From Thinopyrum elongatum (lineage: Eukaryota; Streptophyta; Magnoliopsida; Poales; Poaceae), in contig CM022298.1 of NCBI GenBank assembly GCA_011799875.1, positions 727,538,181-727,602,180 of the forward strand: a DNA stretch of 64,000 nt, written 5' to 3'. Made by a program: the position numbers and the translations under genes. Under the pieces are notes generated by a model that made no database searches, had not been told where the DNA came from, and worked only from the letters and a program-made list of their open reading frames with translations. Positions 1-11,406 of the stretch are shown here, piece after piece; position 1 is the stretch's first letter, and each line of letters begins with the position of its first letter.

Positions 1-1740
1 GATAGAATTATCTAGCCATTGCTCTGCGCAGCAAGGTTCTACATCTGTGTGCGTGCTCACGGCCGTAATTTCGTGCTTTCGGCAGCAGGAGGATCGAATT
101 GATCCAGCGCCTGCCTCGGTACCTAGCTTCTACATGAGCCTGTACGCGGCCGTCCGGCGAGATCGGTGAGCCCACTCTACTGTACTTGCGTACCTTGACG
201 GAATGTGCGGAGAATGAGAAGATGACCGCAGAATAGGATTTTTTTTTCGAAAAGGGGGTCAGGCCCCGGCCTCTGCATCAGAACGATGCATACGGCCATG
301 CAGAATAGGAATAGTCTGAATCATTATCGAATAAGGAACTGACAAACACACTTTCCAACCCAAACGTAGTCTTATAGAAACTGATTCTTAACAGACAAAA
401 TAGTAAAACTGGTTTTGCTAAAAATCAGGCAAAAACTCGTTTTATATAAACTACCGCCTAATATTTGCTATCCAAACAACCCCTTAGTGTCCAGTTAAGT
501 GTACGTGTAAAGCCCAAGCAAAACAAATTGGTCGGAGGCTTACCAGCAAGCGCTACGGTGTCTGGAAAAAAGCAAAGCAGCGAGCGGTAAGGCTGAGAAC
601 GAAACGGTATCTTCACTTAGCGGTGGCAGCTCTTAGTAATTTGCTCAACCTTTGATCAGGCGGCTGTACACTTCTCAGCTTTACTGAATCAACGGCTATA
701 ACAATTGAAATGACGTGGCTTCATGAGAGGACGGAAAAATCACCTAGTGGGGTGTCACTATTTGGATATAGAAGATAAGTATTCAGAAGTTTGCCAGCAT
801 CCATAAAATAGAAGTTACAAGCTCTATATAAACACAGATGACCAAACTTTTGCTATTCACTGTCCGATGATCCAAGCACCAGAGGACTCAAACAATACTA
901 CGCCTCCCTCTTGCCAAGGCGCAACTATTGACACCGAGAAAAACCAAAATAGGTAACAATTTTAAAACTCTTTGTATAAATCAATCGATTCAGATTCAAC
1001 ATGAAATTCAAATGTCGATTTTTGTTCGCAGGTACTCTTTAGCTAAAAGGATCATTGACTTTACGGAAGATGAAACCACCAACAAAGAGAGGTACAAACA
1101 GATAACAATATTACTTTTAGCCATCGAATTTCCAACCAGTGCAATATTTACATGCCACGGTAAAAAAGAGGTAGATATTGCGGCTACAGAACTTCAGCTT
1201 CAGTTTGTCAAAAAGCATACACGAACAGAGATGACGAAGATTTTAAAAATAGAATCTAAGACGTAGAAAGAGTGTGACAACCAAAGGACACCAGCAGCAA
1301 TATCATGGCAGAATCTCACGCGTGGCAACCAAGAAGGAAAAAATGGCGTCACCGAAAACGAGTGCGACAAGACAGCTGCGAGAGGTGTGGAAAGCGACCA
1401 GGTGGCGGGCGGCATGACACCAGCGGCAAAAGCGGCGCCGCTGGCGGTTGCGTAGCACTTAATTTTTGTGCAGACCGTTGAGCAGTTTGATCCCATCTCA
1501 AAACTAGCAACCAACCTGCCAAACAAAAAGTTGTGCCACGGTTGTACTCCAAGCTAAACAAAACACAGAGAATCTTAACTTTCCAAATAACTACCACTAC
1601 CAGCCAGCCAAGATAAGATAAGGAGACAAGGTTTTTCAAGCACACTGGGACAAGATGTTTTCCAAGCAAGCTAAACAAAACACAGAGAATCTTAATTTTC
1701 CAAGCTAAACAAAGCACATGTGGGACAATATCACTGTTTT
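1..1740. other. Flanking intergenic DNA, no recognisable gene
   Basis: No reading frame here has a recognisable domain. The longest open stretch (928-1266, plus strand) opens at a TTG, is lysine- and threonine-rich, and has no motif I can place. A TATA-like run followed by an A-rich stretch lies near 812-822, but no coding sequence follows, so I do not call a promoter. The part around 240-310 (a T-run followed by a G- and C-rich block) looks like dispersed grass repeat DNA, but I cannot name the family. Confidence 0.5.
1551..1718 (+). repeat. Short direct repeat, three partial copies
   Basis: A ~35 bp unit beginning aagctaaacaaaacacagag occurs at about 1551-1586 and again at about 1668-1702, with one substitution. 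A shorter third copy of its first half starts near 1701. Spacing is ~117 bp and then ~34 bp. The repeat sits just upstream of the MULE-like region. It may belong to the left end of that element or to older degraded repeat DNA. Confidence 0.7.
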
Positions 1741-2380
1741 GACATTTTGATCAAACATTAACACGATATGACCCTACTTTCAAAGTTTAGCACGATTGAC
1801 CCTTTTGGGTACCGCCAGTCAAGCCGGCGGTAAGGGTACATTACGTACCATCGGGGTCTCCGACGGTAGGGCCCTGGTAAACGCCCAATCGCCGCCCCGG
1901 ACCGCGCTGACATGGCAAAGTGCCTACCGCCGTAGCTGGCGGCGGTAGTACACATACCTTGCTGCCGGGAGTGGCGGCAGTACATCCCTGAAGGGGTAAG
2001 TGGCTGGGGGCCACGGGTGGGCCACCCACCAATTCAACCCCCACTCTTCTTCCTCCCCAAGCTGTTGCCCTCCTCTCTCCCCCCCATCAAAACCTCACTG
2101 AAATCCCTCTCAAATCGGTGCCATTTGTCCAGTGAATCAGAGGCATTTCCATCCCTTGAGGTAATCATTTTATGTCATTTTTTTCTTTTGAGCAAACCCT
2201 AGTTTTGGTGATTTCTCTCAAATCCATTGCAAAAATGGTGGAATGTAGGGTTCTATGAGTTTTATGATGTATTGTAGGCTTTATCCTTGTGGTTTGTAGC
2301 AAGAACTAGGGTTAGGGTTAGGATATGTGTTAAGTAATGCCATGATTTATTGAATACATTATACAAGGATTTTGGAGTGG

Positions 2381-3124
2381 ATGGACCCGAATGATAGAGT
2401 TGAACTAATAGGAAGGTATGATGTTGGAGTGGGATCAAAATCTCGATTGAAGAATATGCCTATTACATCGGATTTGCATTGGGAGGTATACAAGGATAAA
2501 GTTGCGGCCTTGGAAGACAAGTCACTTGAATTGTTTGCCACGAAGGTCGAAGGTCCTCGGTTTGAAATTGGCTTGAACCGGCATGTCTCCTCCCCATGTC
2601 ATGATATGAGCCCTATTAGAAGTGTGCCGCGTGTTGAGGATAGAGCCGAGGTGTATGCCTCCAATGCTTCTAGCCAACCGCCAACTACCCAAGCGAACGA
2701 AGTTGAGGTGAATGGTAGTGGCCAAGTCAATAAAGAAGATGGTGATGGTCATTGTTATGGCGATGGTGATGGTGATGGGGATGGTTATGGTGATGGTGAT
2801 GGTGATGGTGATGATGATGATGAGTATGAGCAAGAGGATGTGATTCATGATAATGATATCGGTGACTTGGAGTCCCATGTCACGCAGCAGGACATGGACC
2901 GTGAGATCCCCTTTATGCGTGCCTATGGATATGACTCAGACGACAATGGTCCGGAGGAAGAATTGGAGGAGGATGGATTCATGGAGAAAGAAAACCTAAT
3001 TTTCTTAGAGGAGATAGGCCAAGAAAAAAGAACTCCATTGTTTCGTGATCTTATCCTTTCCCATAAGGCAATAGTTGATGGTGGCATGAGTAAGGCGATT
3101 GAGCTGACACTCTGCCATGAAGCA
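2381..3124 (+). pseudogene. MULE transposase, N-terminal part, interrupted by LARD insertion
   Basis: The open frame starts at ATG 2381 (MDPNDRVELIGRYD), with a possible splice acceptor at ~2366 just upstream, so an earlier exon is possible. The protein has a mixed N-terminal part, then a Gly-Asp repeat run (2737-2824), then a strongly acidic region. It stays open to ...LCHEA, where the retrotransposon enters after codon GCA at 3124. The same frame continues at 15042 with GQPKDEDED. This acidic N-terminal arrangement ahead of a Mutator DNA-binding domain is usual for plant MURA-type proteins. The catalytic DDE and SWIM zinc-finger parts are missing from the window, so the gene is dead. Confidence 0.75.
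2737..2824 (+). repeat. GATGGT microsatellite inside the MULE reading frame
   Basis: Imperfect six-base repeats of gatggt, ending in gat triplets, encode a run of alternating Gly and Asp. Units vary (ggcgat, ggggat, ggttat). In the noisy copy (about 17820-17900) this stretch is badly scrambled, as expected of sequencing error in a microsatellite. Confidence 0.85.
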
Positions 3125-4716
3125 TGTAACATCCCCAGCTCCACTCTACAGTGATCATCCTCTGATAATTCCAAGTCATCATGTTCAACAGAGCTTAATC
3201 ATCATTAGTATCATATCTCTTTTCAAATTCTAATTCAAATGGATTTTCAAACTTAAAGTGGAAAATAAAAGTTATTCAAATCAGAAACTAAAATGTTCAA
3301 TAAATAGCAACTAATTAATAGGCAATTACAAAATGGTAACCAACATTAATGGGATTAACTAAGTAACTCCAACAACCTAAAACAGTGGCTGAAAACAATA
3401 TTTAATAACCTTTTAATTAATCCAAACTAAATATGAAATAGTATTTACCCCAAACTAGTTTTTGGTGATAGGGTATATTGCAATGTGAATTATGAGCTAG
3501 GTCACGCATTTTACAAAAAATCATTAAGTGCCCAAACAATTAGCTAAACAAAGTAGAAAAGAAAACAGAAAAAGGAAAATAGAAAAGGGCCTATTCGCTA
3601 CTGTGCACTTAGGCCTGCTGCTACAGATTTGGGCCCAGCCCATCTGGCGCTCGTCCCCTTCCTCCCCGCGCTGTCGGCCGCGCCCGTCGACACGTCGCCG
3701 ACACCGCACGCGTCGCCCGTCCGCCGTTTTCCTGAAAGGATAAGGATCCCCTCCGCGCCGTGGTGAACCCTAGCACGCCAGAGCAACCCCCCATCTCTTC
3801 CTTTCTCCCTCGCTCGTCTCTTTTTCGATCTGGATTGGAGCCGTCGCCGTCGCTTGCCACCACCGCGGCCACCGAGCACCTCGCGCCGCACAGCGATGTC
3901 CAGGAGGACCGCCGTGCTCGACTCCTTCGGTTGCGGGCAGCAGAACAAGCCGGAGGCTGCCTCAACGCCGCTCCGACCTCTTCTTCCCCTTCGGCACCGG
4001 CGAGCACCACCGCCTCGATTCGCCGCCCCCCCCCCCCCCGGCGCTCCGTGACCTCGCCGGGCCTTTCATGCGCTCCTCGGTGAGCTCCCGTTCTTCCCTT
4101 CCCCCTCTCGGCGCCGTCTGGCTCGCCCCTAGCTACCTTCCGCCGTTGCCGACGCCTTGCTTCACCCTCATGGCCACAGCCGGCCGAGCTCACATCCGAG
4201 CATGGCATCGTGCTCAGGGCACTGCTAGGAGCCCATCGAGCCTATCCGCTCGTCCTCCCGAGCCCCCTAGCTCCCTGCTCGACCTCACCCGAACTCCGGC
4301 GCCACCCGCGAGCTCGCCACCGACGAACCTGACCACCCCAGCTCGCAAGACTAGCGCCGTTCGATGCGGCTCGCTTCGCTCGTTCGAAATAGCCCTTCCC
4401 CGCGCCAAATGGTGGCCGGGAGGCGATTTCCGCGCCACTCCGCCGTGTCTGTGGTCGTCGGAACCTCGCCGCCGGCGAGCCACCGCGGAGACTCCAGACG
4501 GGCCCACTCGCCAGGCTGTTTAGCCGCTAACTAGCCCCTAAACACTCACTGATATGTGGGGCCCATGTACTGTAGCGATTAGTGTTAGGGTTAATTAACT
4601 AAACTGCTAACTCTCACTAACATTTGGGCCCCCACCCCGCTGATTAGCTAATTAGGTTAATTTAAAACCCCTGTCAGAACTAACAGAGACTGACCACTGG
4701 GTCCCACTGGACACAG

Positions 4717-4812
4717 TTGACTAGTCAACCAGCCGACTGGGCTGGACCCAGTCAAAGACAGGTCGGTCCCACTGGACCCACTGTCCAGTCAATTGCTGAC
4801 TGTGCAGTTGAC
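4717..4812. promoter_or_regulatory. W-box cluster in the 5' LTR
   Basis: Five WRKY-type W-box cores fall in about 96 bases: TTGAC at 4717 and 4808 on the plus strand, and GTCAA at 4724, 4751 and 4788 (minus-strand TTGAC). Most are in the full TTGACY context. WRKY factors bind this motif during stress and defence, and several plant retrotransposons use it. Whether this cluster drives the LTR is inference. It lies downstream of the presumed transcription start, so it would act as an internal or enhancer element. Confidence 0.45.
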
Positions 4813-5259
4813 TGGGCCCACTGTCACCCTCTGGGTGCATTTTTGTGTGCACTCAGTTGGGTACCCGAAGCAATTTAGCTATTTAATAATTCGAACTAAA
4901 ATTAATCCAGAAATTTTAGAAAATAGTTTAAATCTTTGAAAATTCATAGGAATTAAACCGTAGCTCGGATCGCAAAACTTTACATATGAAAGTTGCTCAG
5001 AACAACGAGACGAATCTGATCGTGTCATCTGTTTCCATGTCAGAACCCCCTGCGTAGGAGAACACGAAACTTTTCGTCCGTTTTCGATAGATGAATAGTG
5101 GATACGTACCAGTTAATAAATCCAACTTAAATCCTAAAATAACTGATATGACTTAGACATACTTTAGGCAACCCTGCACTGCATCCTAGGCCTATCATGC
5201 TCTGTGTTGCATTATTGCTGTGTATTTATTTGTTTCCTCCCCCTCTTCTCTCTTTTTAG

Positions 5260-5349
5260 ACCCCGTGACCGACGTAGTCCCCGAGGCTGACACAGCTCCG
5301 GAGGTCGACTACGCCCCTGACGACCAGACCCTTGCCGCAGAGCTTCCAG
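5260..5349 (+). other. Candidate exon in the 5' LTR (acidic peptide)
   Basis: This 90-base open stretch is preceded by a strong pyrimidine tract and AG acceptor (ctctttttag) and followed by a GC-type donor (cag|gcaagc). It reads VTDVVPEADTAPEVDYAP..., and ends in phase 1. It is phase-compatible with the exon at 6946-7046. The 3' LTR copy (12953-13042) is the same length, open, and has the same splice signals. I recognise no protein family. The upstream exon is not identified. Confidence 0.3.
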
Positions 5350-5663
5350 GCAAGCACCCCTCCTTTTGAACATGCCTATATCGCCTATTCTCTTCTCTCT
5401 TATGCTTGCATTAGAATTGCTGCTGTTACTGTTATCCTATTTCTGCTGCATAGCCTGTTTATTGTAACCTGCCATTCTTACCTACCTGCTATCCTAAACT
5501 TTTTAGTATAGGCTGGGTAGAGACCCATCAGAGACCCCCACTTTGTCACGACTGCCCCACTGGATTATCAGAAGACCCGATCAATGGGATCGAAGACCAG
5601 GCCCTGGCACCGCACATCACTTCCCCCTTAGTTGCTCGACACTACTGGGTTACTATCGAGTGT

Positions 5664-5865
5664 CGAGGGTGATACCTCGTCAGCACTTCTGATGATAACC
5701 TTGTAGGTTATCTAATCAGTCGTGGTCAGCGAGGGTGATTCCTCCTACACCACCCCCGATAACGACGTCGTCATGCAACTTCCCAAGTGTGGACCTCGAG
5801 GGTGATTCCTCCTTCGTTCACCTTGACGATAACATCAGGGGGAATTCCATCGAGGGTGATTCCTC
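5664..5865 (+). repeat. Four spaced mini-hairpins, cgagggtgat(a/t)cctcg type
   Basis: The 15-16 base unit occurs at 5664, 5730, 5797 and 5851. Its ends (GAGG and CCTC) are complementary around a GTGAT(A/T) loop. Spacing is 66, 67 and 54 bases. The same four units are kept in the 3' LTR (about 13355-13555). Function is unknown; an RNA structural or protein-binding role in the transcript leader is possible. Confidence 0.75.
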
Positions 5866-6945
5866 AGGGTTCCCCTTGGTGTTAGACACACAGTTACTTT
5901 GGTTACTATGACTTTACACTGAACCATGTTACTAAAGACGGGTCGGCCCTGAGGGGTACCCGCGCGAGCTTAATTGCGAGTGATGTGGAGACGGGTTGAC
6001 CTGGAGGGTGCCCGAGAGATGAATATGAGGTGTGGCCGGGCATTCTTAGCCCTTGCCGCAAGTCCTCGAGACGGGGCGACGGGGTCACATCTTTGGTGAG
6101 TCTCTGCTCGTTACCACACTACCAACACACTAACGGTTTGGATATTTGATCCGAGGGGCCTCTGGCCTGATAGCACTAACCATCACATGGGCATAGTATG
6201 GGCGTTCTGCGTCGTATACTTCAGCCGGATCTTAATTGACGTCAGCAAGGACCGGCACATGCTGGGTTGGACTGGGAAGGCAACCGCACTTGTATTAAGG
6301 GGTTGCTAGGTCTGCTCACCGGCAGTGCATGTAACACGCAGGAGTCCCCGGGGCGAAGGCCCAAGACCCCTGCGCTCATAGGTTAGTCCGGCGTGCTGAC
6401 CTCTCTGTTAAGTATTCGGTCGGGTTGTGGTGTATCGTTTGGCCGAGGCCGGGCATGACCCAGTAAAGTGTGTCCGGCCGGAGTTATGCGAGCGTGGTTG
6501 GTAAGTTGGTGCACCCCTTTAGGGAAGAACTAATCTATCGATAGCCTGTCCTATGGTAACGGACACTCGGAGTTGTATCCTGATCGGTACAACTAGAACT
6601 GGACACTTGAGATGATAACTGGATAGTATGGCTCTGGGATTGCTTTCTCGCAAGGAGTCGAGGAAGAATCTCTGGGCGAGGTTGTTAACACTACTACTAC
6701 TTTACATTGTGCTAATCTGCACTCTTCTAATGCTGCAAGACCGCTGAAGATGCTTGAAGATGCTAGTCTTCGATAGGACTAGGCCATCCTCTCTATTCCA
6801 GCATTTCTGCAGCCCAGTCCACACATACAGCCTCCTTTGATAATGTTGCATATGTAGTGTAGATCCTTGCTTGCTGAGTACTTCGGATGAGTACTCATGT
6901 TTGCGTTGCTTTCTTTTTCTCCCCATATCCAATTGTCGCAACCAG

Positions 6946-7046
6946 ATGACGGAGCCCCTAAGCCAGCTGCCCCCGCCGATGGCTACTACTATTACTACCC
7001 TCCCGGCGAGTACTACTACGAGGAACCGTCCGACGACCAGCAGTAG
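6946..7046 (+). other. Candidate terminal exon in the 5' LTR (Tyr-rich peptide)
   Basis: A 101-base open stretch starts after a long pyrimidine tract and acceptor (gcaaccag). Joined in phase to the exon at 5260-5349, it encodes a tail containing GYYYYYPPGEYYYEEPSDD followed by TAG (7044-7046). A likely 3' end region with AATATAAA-like signals follows at ~7220. The 3' LTR copy (14637-14737) keeps length and frame. No family is recognised. The peptide could instead be a chance product of a simple tact/tac-rich stretch. Confidence 0.3.
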
Positions 7047-7353
7047 GTTCGGAGGGTCCTAGGCAGGAGGCCTACACCTTTCGATCGTAGTGTTTTATTT
7101 TGCCCCGCCTTTCTAAAGGCCTATCTGTAACTCTGTTATATATGTACCCAGATATCTGATGCTTCCGCTGACATTTGTATGCTATCGAGCTATGTATTCG
7201 AGCCCTCGAAGCCCCTGGTTTGTAATATAAAACTTGTATGACTTTATTTATGTTTTAGAGTTGTGTTGTGATATCTTCAAGTGAGTCCTTAGGCTTGATC
7301 GTGTGCATTTGCGTGTATGGTTAGTACATGATTTAGCCGGGGTCGTTACAGGT

Positions 7354-7365
7354 TGGTATCAGAGC
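7354..7365 (+). promoter_or_regulatory. Primer binding site, initiator-Met tRNA type
   Basis: TGGTATCAGAGC begins three bases after the 5' LTR. It is complementary to the 3' end of plant initiator methionine tRNA, the primer used by most plant LTR retrotransposons. The match continues imperfectly into the next bases. Confidence 0.9.
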
Positions 7366-10315
7366 CGACTACCTTTAGGAATCCCCCTTTCCAACTCCTT
7401 GGCCGAAGTTGAGTCTAGTCGTCCAAAACTGTTTTACTAACTTGGCTGTGTGGCTTACGGGCCCACGTCGCCAATTGGGTGGTATTAAGATCTTTTATTC
7501 CTCGTCTATACTCTGGGACTCTGATCTCTCTTCTATTCGGGTAAAATTTTACTAACTCCGACATTAGGTTATCGTAACCGCTTTCTCCCGGAGAGCCCCC
7601 TCATTCCAGATGATTGCCTGCTTCATCCGAAGATTCCGATGATACTCTACGTTGATTTCTCGAGACTCTTGTACTCACCGTCTTTGCAATTCCCTACCAT
7701 CGATAAATCCTGATGGATAATTGCATACACTTGTCGTTCATATACTCATTCCGGCTACTCTTTTGTTCCATCCGACTTATCGAATTACCTTCCGATGTTC
7801 CCAAAAGTCCTTCGTCCCTACTGCCTTACAGTTCCCTACCATATGAATACACTTACGAATAATTCCTCACATTACCGGGGATCCGTTTATCCCCAGTTGT
7901 TCTTGTGTTTCACGAAATACCTTGTATTACTATATGCCCTTCCAAAAATCCTCTGCAGCCTACTGCTTTTGATATTCTTCTGATCTGCTTGCATTATGGT
8001 CAGTTCCATATGTCAAGTAAACATGAATACTCGCAATCATCAATTGTGTTCTACTAATTCATCCTTCTGGCTCAGACGTCATTAAGTATATGAGCTGGAT
8101 CTCGGTAAATCAATCCTTGATTGATTGGCCATCTAATTCTATTCAACATACTCATCTTTTATCAGAGCCTCTGCCTCCGATTCCCCGATTTTGGAATCGT
8201 AAACCCTTCGTATTCAAGCTTCGGCTTATTCAGATATTTCCATAAACCGATTCCTTTGCATCCCTTCTTCTTCTGATTGAGTACCGATACTCACATCAGA
8301 TCCTTTGCGGACCACCTGATCTTTTGGTGGATTACGATCCGGCAGCTGCTTCATATTTTAACTCATTGACGGCTTTCCCCTGATACAAAATGCCTCTGGC
8401 GAATTGTATCATCTACTCCGAATCGCCAGCCCTTTGCTTTCGAGCGTGTACCCGTCGCTCCTGTTATTGTGTTGTATAGCTTCGTAAAAATGTCCCGATG
8501 GGTTGAACCAATGCTATCCATAATCCGTGTGAACCCGAGAGTTCTCACGAGTCATACTCTTCTAGTGTTTCGCCAGATAAATTCCAACAGTACGACTCCA
8601 TCGAAAGCGAGAAGTGAATGAAAGGTTATGCATTGAAGAAGTGGGAGTCAAACTTGAACCTTGTGTTCATGCCCATGCACCCGATGCAGAACTTATCATA
8701 GAAGCTGGTCATAAAAATAATTATATCCTTGGTACAAGTTCTTCTTATATCTATGAATTGATCCTTTGCAGTCATAGTTCTGACCATAATTTCTCCTTGA
8801 TTCCATTTCCCGGATATGTTAAAATACTTGTCCTCTGCAGATCATTTCAATTTCACCCGTCCAACCTCTTCTCCGATTTACCTTCCGGTATTACCCTAGT
8901 ACTTGTTACTGGGAAGTTTAATACCCCATCACATCATTCCTAGCCTGATCGGCTATATCTTTATCGTGCCAACTTTTAACCGTGCTAACTGGTTCTTATG
9001 CCCGGAGCAACTTCCGACGATGAGCGAAGCTTACGTCGATCTTCCTCATCTTATCTTTTCACCTCGAACAACAAGCTTGATTTCGAGCTTGTGTCGCATC
9101 CGTGGTTCCAATAACCTTTCGCTTTATCATTCCTTTTGCTTGATGCCGTCGCTGTTCGATGGCCTCTTCATAGTACCTTGACAAAATCTGTCGTGATCCC
9201 CATCAATATACTGACCTGTTTCAGGATATCGTTCGAATACATGTTGAGAATTACCATCCTTGCTCTTCGATGATTTGTGATATCATCAATGACATCCTTG
9301 ACTCTCTGGCAACACATAACTGGTTGTCCTTGGTTATTCCTTGCGTTCTGAGATAATCTTGGAATTGTTTTTCGGTATCTCTTGAGATCTTCTAACCCAA
9401 TCTTTACTTGACACCATGTCATTGCCACCTCAAAGCATGATAGTGGTATTCCAAATATCAACAAGAACATTGGAAGCACATTGCCAAATGCTTCTCGATC
9501 AAATATCCAAACACCGTTGCATGGGTAATATCATGATTCATCCCTCGCCCCTTTACCTAAAAGCTTTTGAACTTGCTGTCCCATCATGTATATCATGCTC
9601 TGCTTTTCCTTGGACAAGATAAACTCCCAATTCTTGTGTGTAAACACATTTTCCTTTCCATTGTTTTGTTTAACCTTTTTTGTGATCTATATGATGTAAG
9701 CAGAAATAATTCCCTGCTTATAAAACACCCTCTGTGCACAACTTCATCAGTGAGACCCCGTTACTATGGTTGATGACATTCCGATAACCACCGATGGATG
9801 AGAACCTTGCCGATTGGTCCTCCTCGTTCAACGAGCAGGAATATGATTCTCTTCGTCCCTCGCCCTTGGTACCGATGATGTTGCCAATATAGCTGACAAG
9901 CTATCTTCTGACATGCCTTATTGTCGTGACCATGATGTCACTGTCCTCCCTACGCTCGATCGACACTCACCACAGTTCCACAGGATCGGAACCTGACTCT
10001 TCTGTACAACTTTGATTCCGAAGTTTCCTATGATCTTGGCTTTGTGTGTTGTCATGAGCCACCCCTCGAGAGATGATCTACTCCTGGTACCCTGAACCCC
10101 TTTTCGCTCTTTGTTCAGGTATCGATCGAATATTCATTCGCCTGAAACTTCTTATCGTAGCTTCATACTTTACTCTCGATGTATTCCTAAGTTTCAACTC
10201 GAGAGATTCTTTCGGCCACCTTCCCTGAGATATCTGCTAAATAATTGACCCTACAAAGGTCCGTTCTCCAGAAGTCACCTCTTACTTCCCTACTTAAATC
10301 TCGGGACGAGATTTC

Positions 10316-10332
10316 TTGTAGTGGAGGAGATT
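10316..10332 (+). promoter_or_regulatory. Polypurine tract of the LARD
   Basis: A purine-rich stretch (gtagtggaggagatt) ends immediately before the 3' LTR TG at 10333. This is the expected plus-strand priming site for reverse transcription. Confidence 0.8.
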
Positions 10333-10416
10333 TGTAACATCCCCAGCTCCACACTACAGTGATCACCCTCTGATAATTCCAAGTCATCATATTCAACAGA
10401 GCTTAATCATCATTAG

Positions 10417-10874
10417 CGCCTGTTCGGCAGCTTCCCAGCTTCCAGCTTCATCAAATTTTCACTGGAGCTGGACCGAACGGGTTGGCTTCGGGAAGCTAGC
10501 TTCCCGGATCTGATGAGGATCCACGTACAAAAAACGGGAGCAGCACTTCTGGCGATCCAAGAAAAAGGGAAGCTGGAGTTAGGTGAAATTACGTCCGACT
10601 GCCGCTGCTAAGTTGCGTACCGGTTCGTTTTCTTTTCTCCCGAGCTCGCGTGCGAACCAACCAGTAGACGTGGACGCATCAGGGTCTTTCACTCCGAACT
10701 TGGCCTGCAGCCCATGTCACCATCTGCCTGTAGCCCAGCGCCAGCCCATGCAGCGTGGGGAGAAGCTGGCAACAGCGTCCCGAACGCACGCAGCAACTCG
10801 CGTGAAGCTGGAAGCTGGCGGACGAAGCTGGAGTCCTGGATTTTGTGAAGCTGGAGAGCTTCCGAACAGGCCCT
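10417..10874. mobile_element. TIR element (MITE-like), ~458 bp, inserted in the 3' LTR
   Basis: It is absent from the 5' LTR at the matching position (after 3208), so it arrived after the LARD. The ends are inverted repeats: cgcctgttcggcagctt at the left and, reverse-complemented, gggcctgttcggaagct at the right. The complementarity extends imperfectly into agcttccagctt repeats for ~60 bases. GGCCTGTTCGG-type ends occur in grass PIF/Harbinger and hAT MITEs. The flanks read ...cattag and cagtatc..., so a possible TAG/CAG duplication is imperfect and does not settle the superfamily. No transposase is encoded. Confidence 0.75.
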
Positions 10875-11406
10875 CAGTATCATATCTCTTTTCAAATTCC
10901 AATTCAAATGGATTTTCAAACATAAAGTGGAAAATAAAAGTTATTCAAATCAGAAACTAAAATGTTCAATAAATAGCAAATAATTCATAGGCAATTACAA
11001 AATGGTAACCAACATTAATGGAATTAACTAAGTTACTCCAACAACCTCAAACAGTGGCTGAAAACAACATTTAATAACCTTTTAATTAATCAAAAATAAA
11101 TATGAAATAGTATTTACCCCAAACTAGTTTTTGGTGATAGGGTATATTGCAATGCGAATTATGAGCTAGGTCACGCATTTTACAAAAATCATTAAGTGCC
11201 CAAACAATTAGCTAAACAGAGTAGAAAAGAAAACAGAAAAAGGAAAATAGAAAAGGGCCTATTCGCTACTGTGCACTTAGGCTTGCTGCTACAGATTTGG
11301 GCCCAGCCCATCTGGCGCTCGTCCCCTTCCTCCCCGCGCTGTCGGCTGCGCCCGTCGACACGTCGCCGGCACAGCACGCGTCGCCCATCCGCCGTTTTCC
11401 TGTGTG

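Larger units (their letters stand above)
3125..7350 (+). repeat. 5' LTR of the LARD (4226 bp)
   Basis: Bounded by TG at 3125 and CA at 7350, followed at once by the primer binding site. It matches 10333-15041 along its whole length except for the TIR element inserted in the 3' copy. GC-rich leader-like sequence (3640-4500), a trinucleotide-like W-box cluster (4717-4812), an AT-rich block (4860-5000), mini-hairpin repeats (5664-5865) and two candidate exons (5260-5349 and 6946-7046) lie inside. The TATA-like tgtataagg seen in the 3' LTR is replaced here by gaaaggataagg, so the two LTR promoters may differ. Confidence 0.92.
7351..10332 (+). other. LARD internal domain, non-coding (~3.0 kb)
   Basis: This lies between the primer binding site and the purine tract. 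Both strands are littered with stops; the longest frames are about 100 residues and show no gag zinc knuckle, protease DSG, reverse transcriptase YxDD or integrase HHCC/DDE motif. The plus strand is T- and C-rich. Near the 3' end (about 10300) is the palindromic tctcgggacgaga commonly seen just before the 3' LTR of grass gypsy elements. LARD cores are thought to act as structured RNA for packaging and reverse transcription in trans. Confidence 0.85.

Noticed and set aside
928..1266. 112-codon plus-strand frame as a gene
   Set aside because: It starts at TTG, has no motif, no homologous copy in the other passes and no convincing start or splice context.
2345..2381. MULE start at the TTG near 2372
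   Set aside because: The first ATG in frame is at 2381 and an AG acceptor lies just upstream, so TTG is not a likely start.
2522..2878. 118-codon minus-strand frame with Ile/Thr repeats
   Set aside because: It is the antisense shadow of the GATGGT repeat in the MULE frame.
3598..4523. Several overlapping long frames on both strands in the GC-rich part of the LTR
   Set aside because: High GC suppresses stops in all frames. Only the MSRRTAVLD frame is shared by both LTRs, and it is listed separately with low confidence.
9168..9479. Minus-strand 103-codon frame in the LARD core as retroviral-type pol
   Set aside because: No reverse transcriptase, RNase H or integrase motif, wrong strand relative to the LTRs, and the frame is broken in the other passes.
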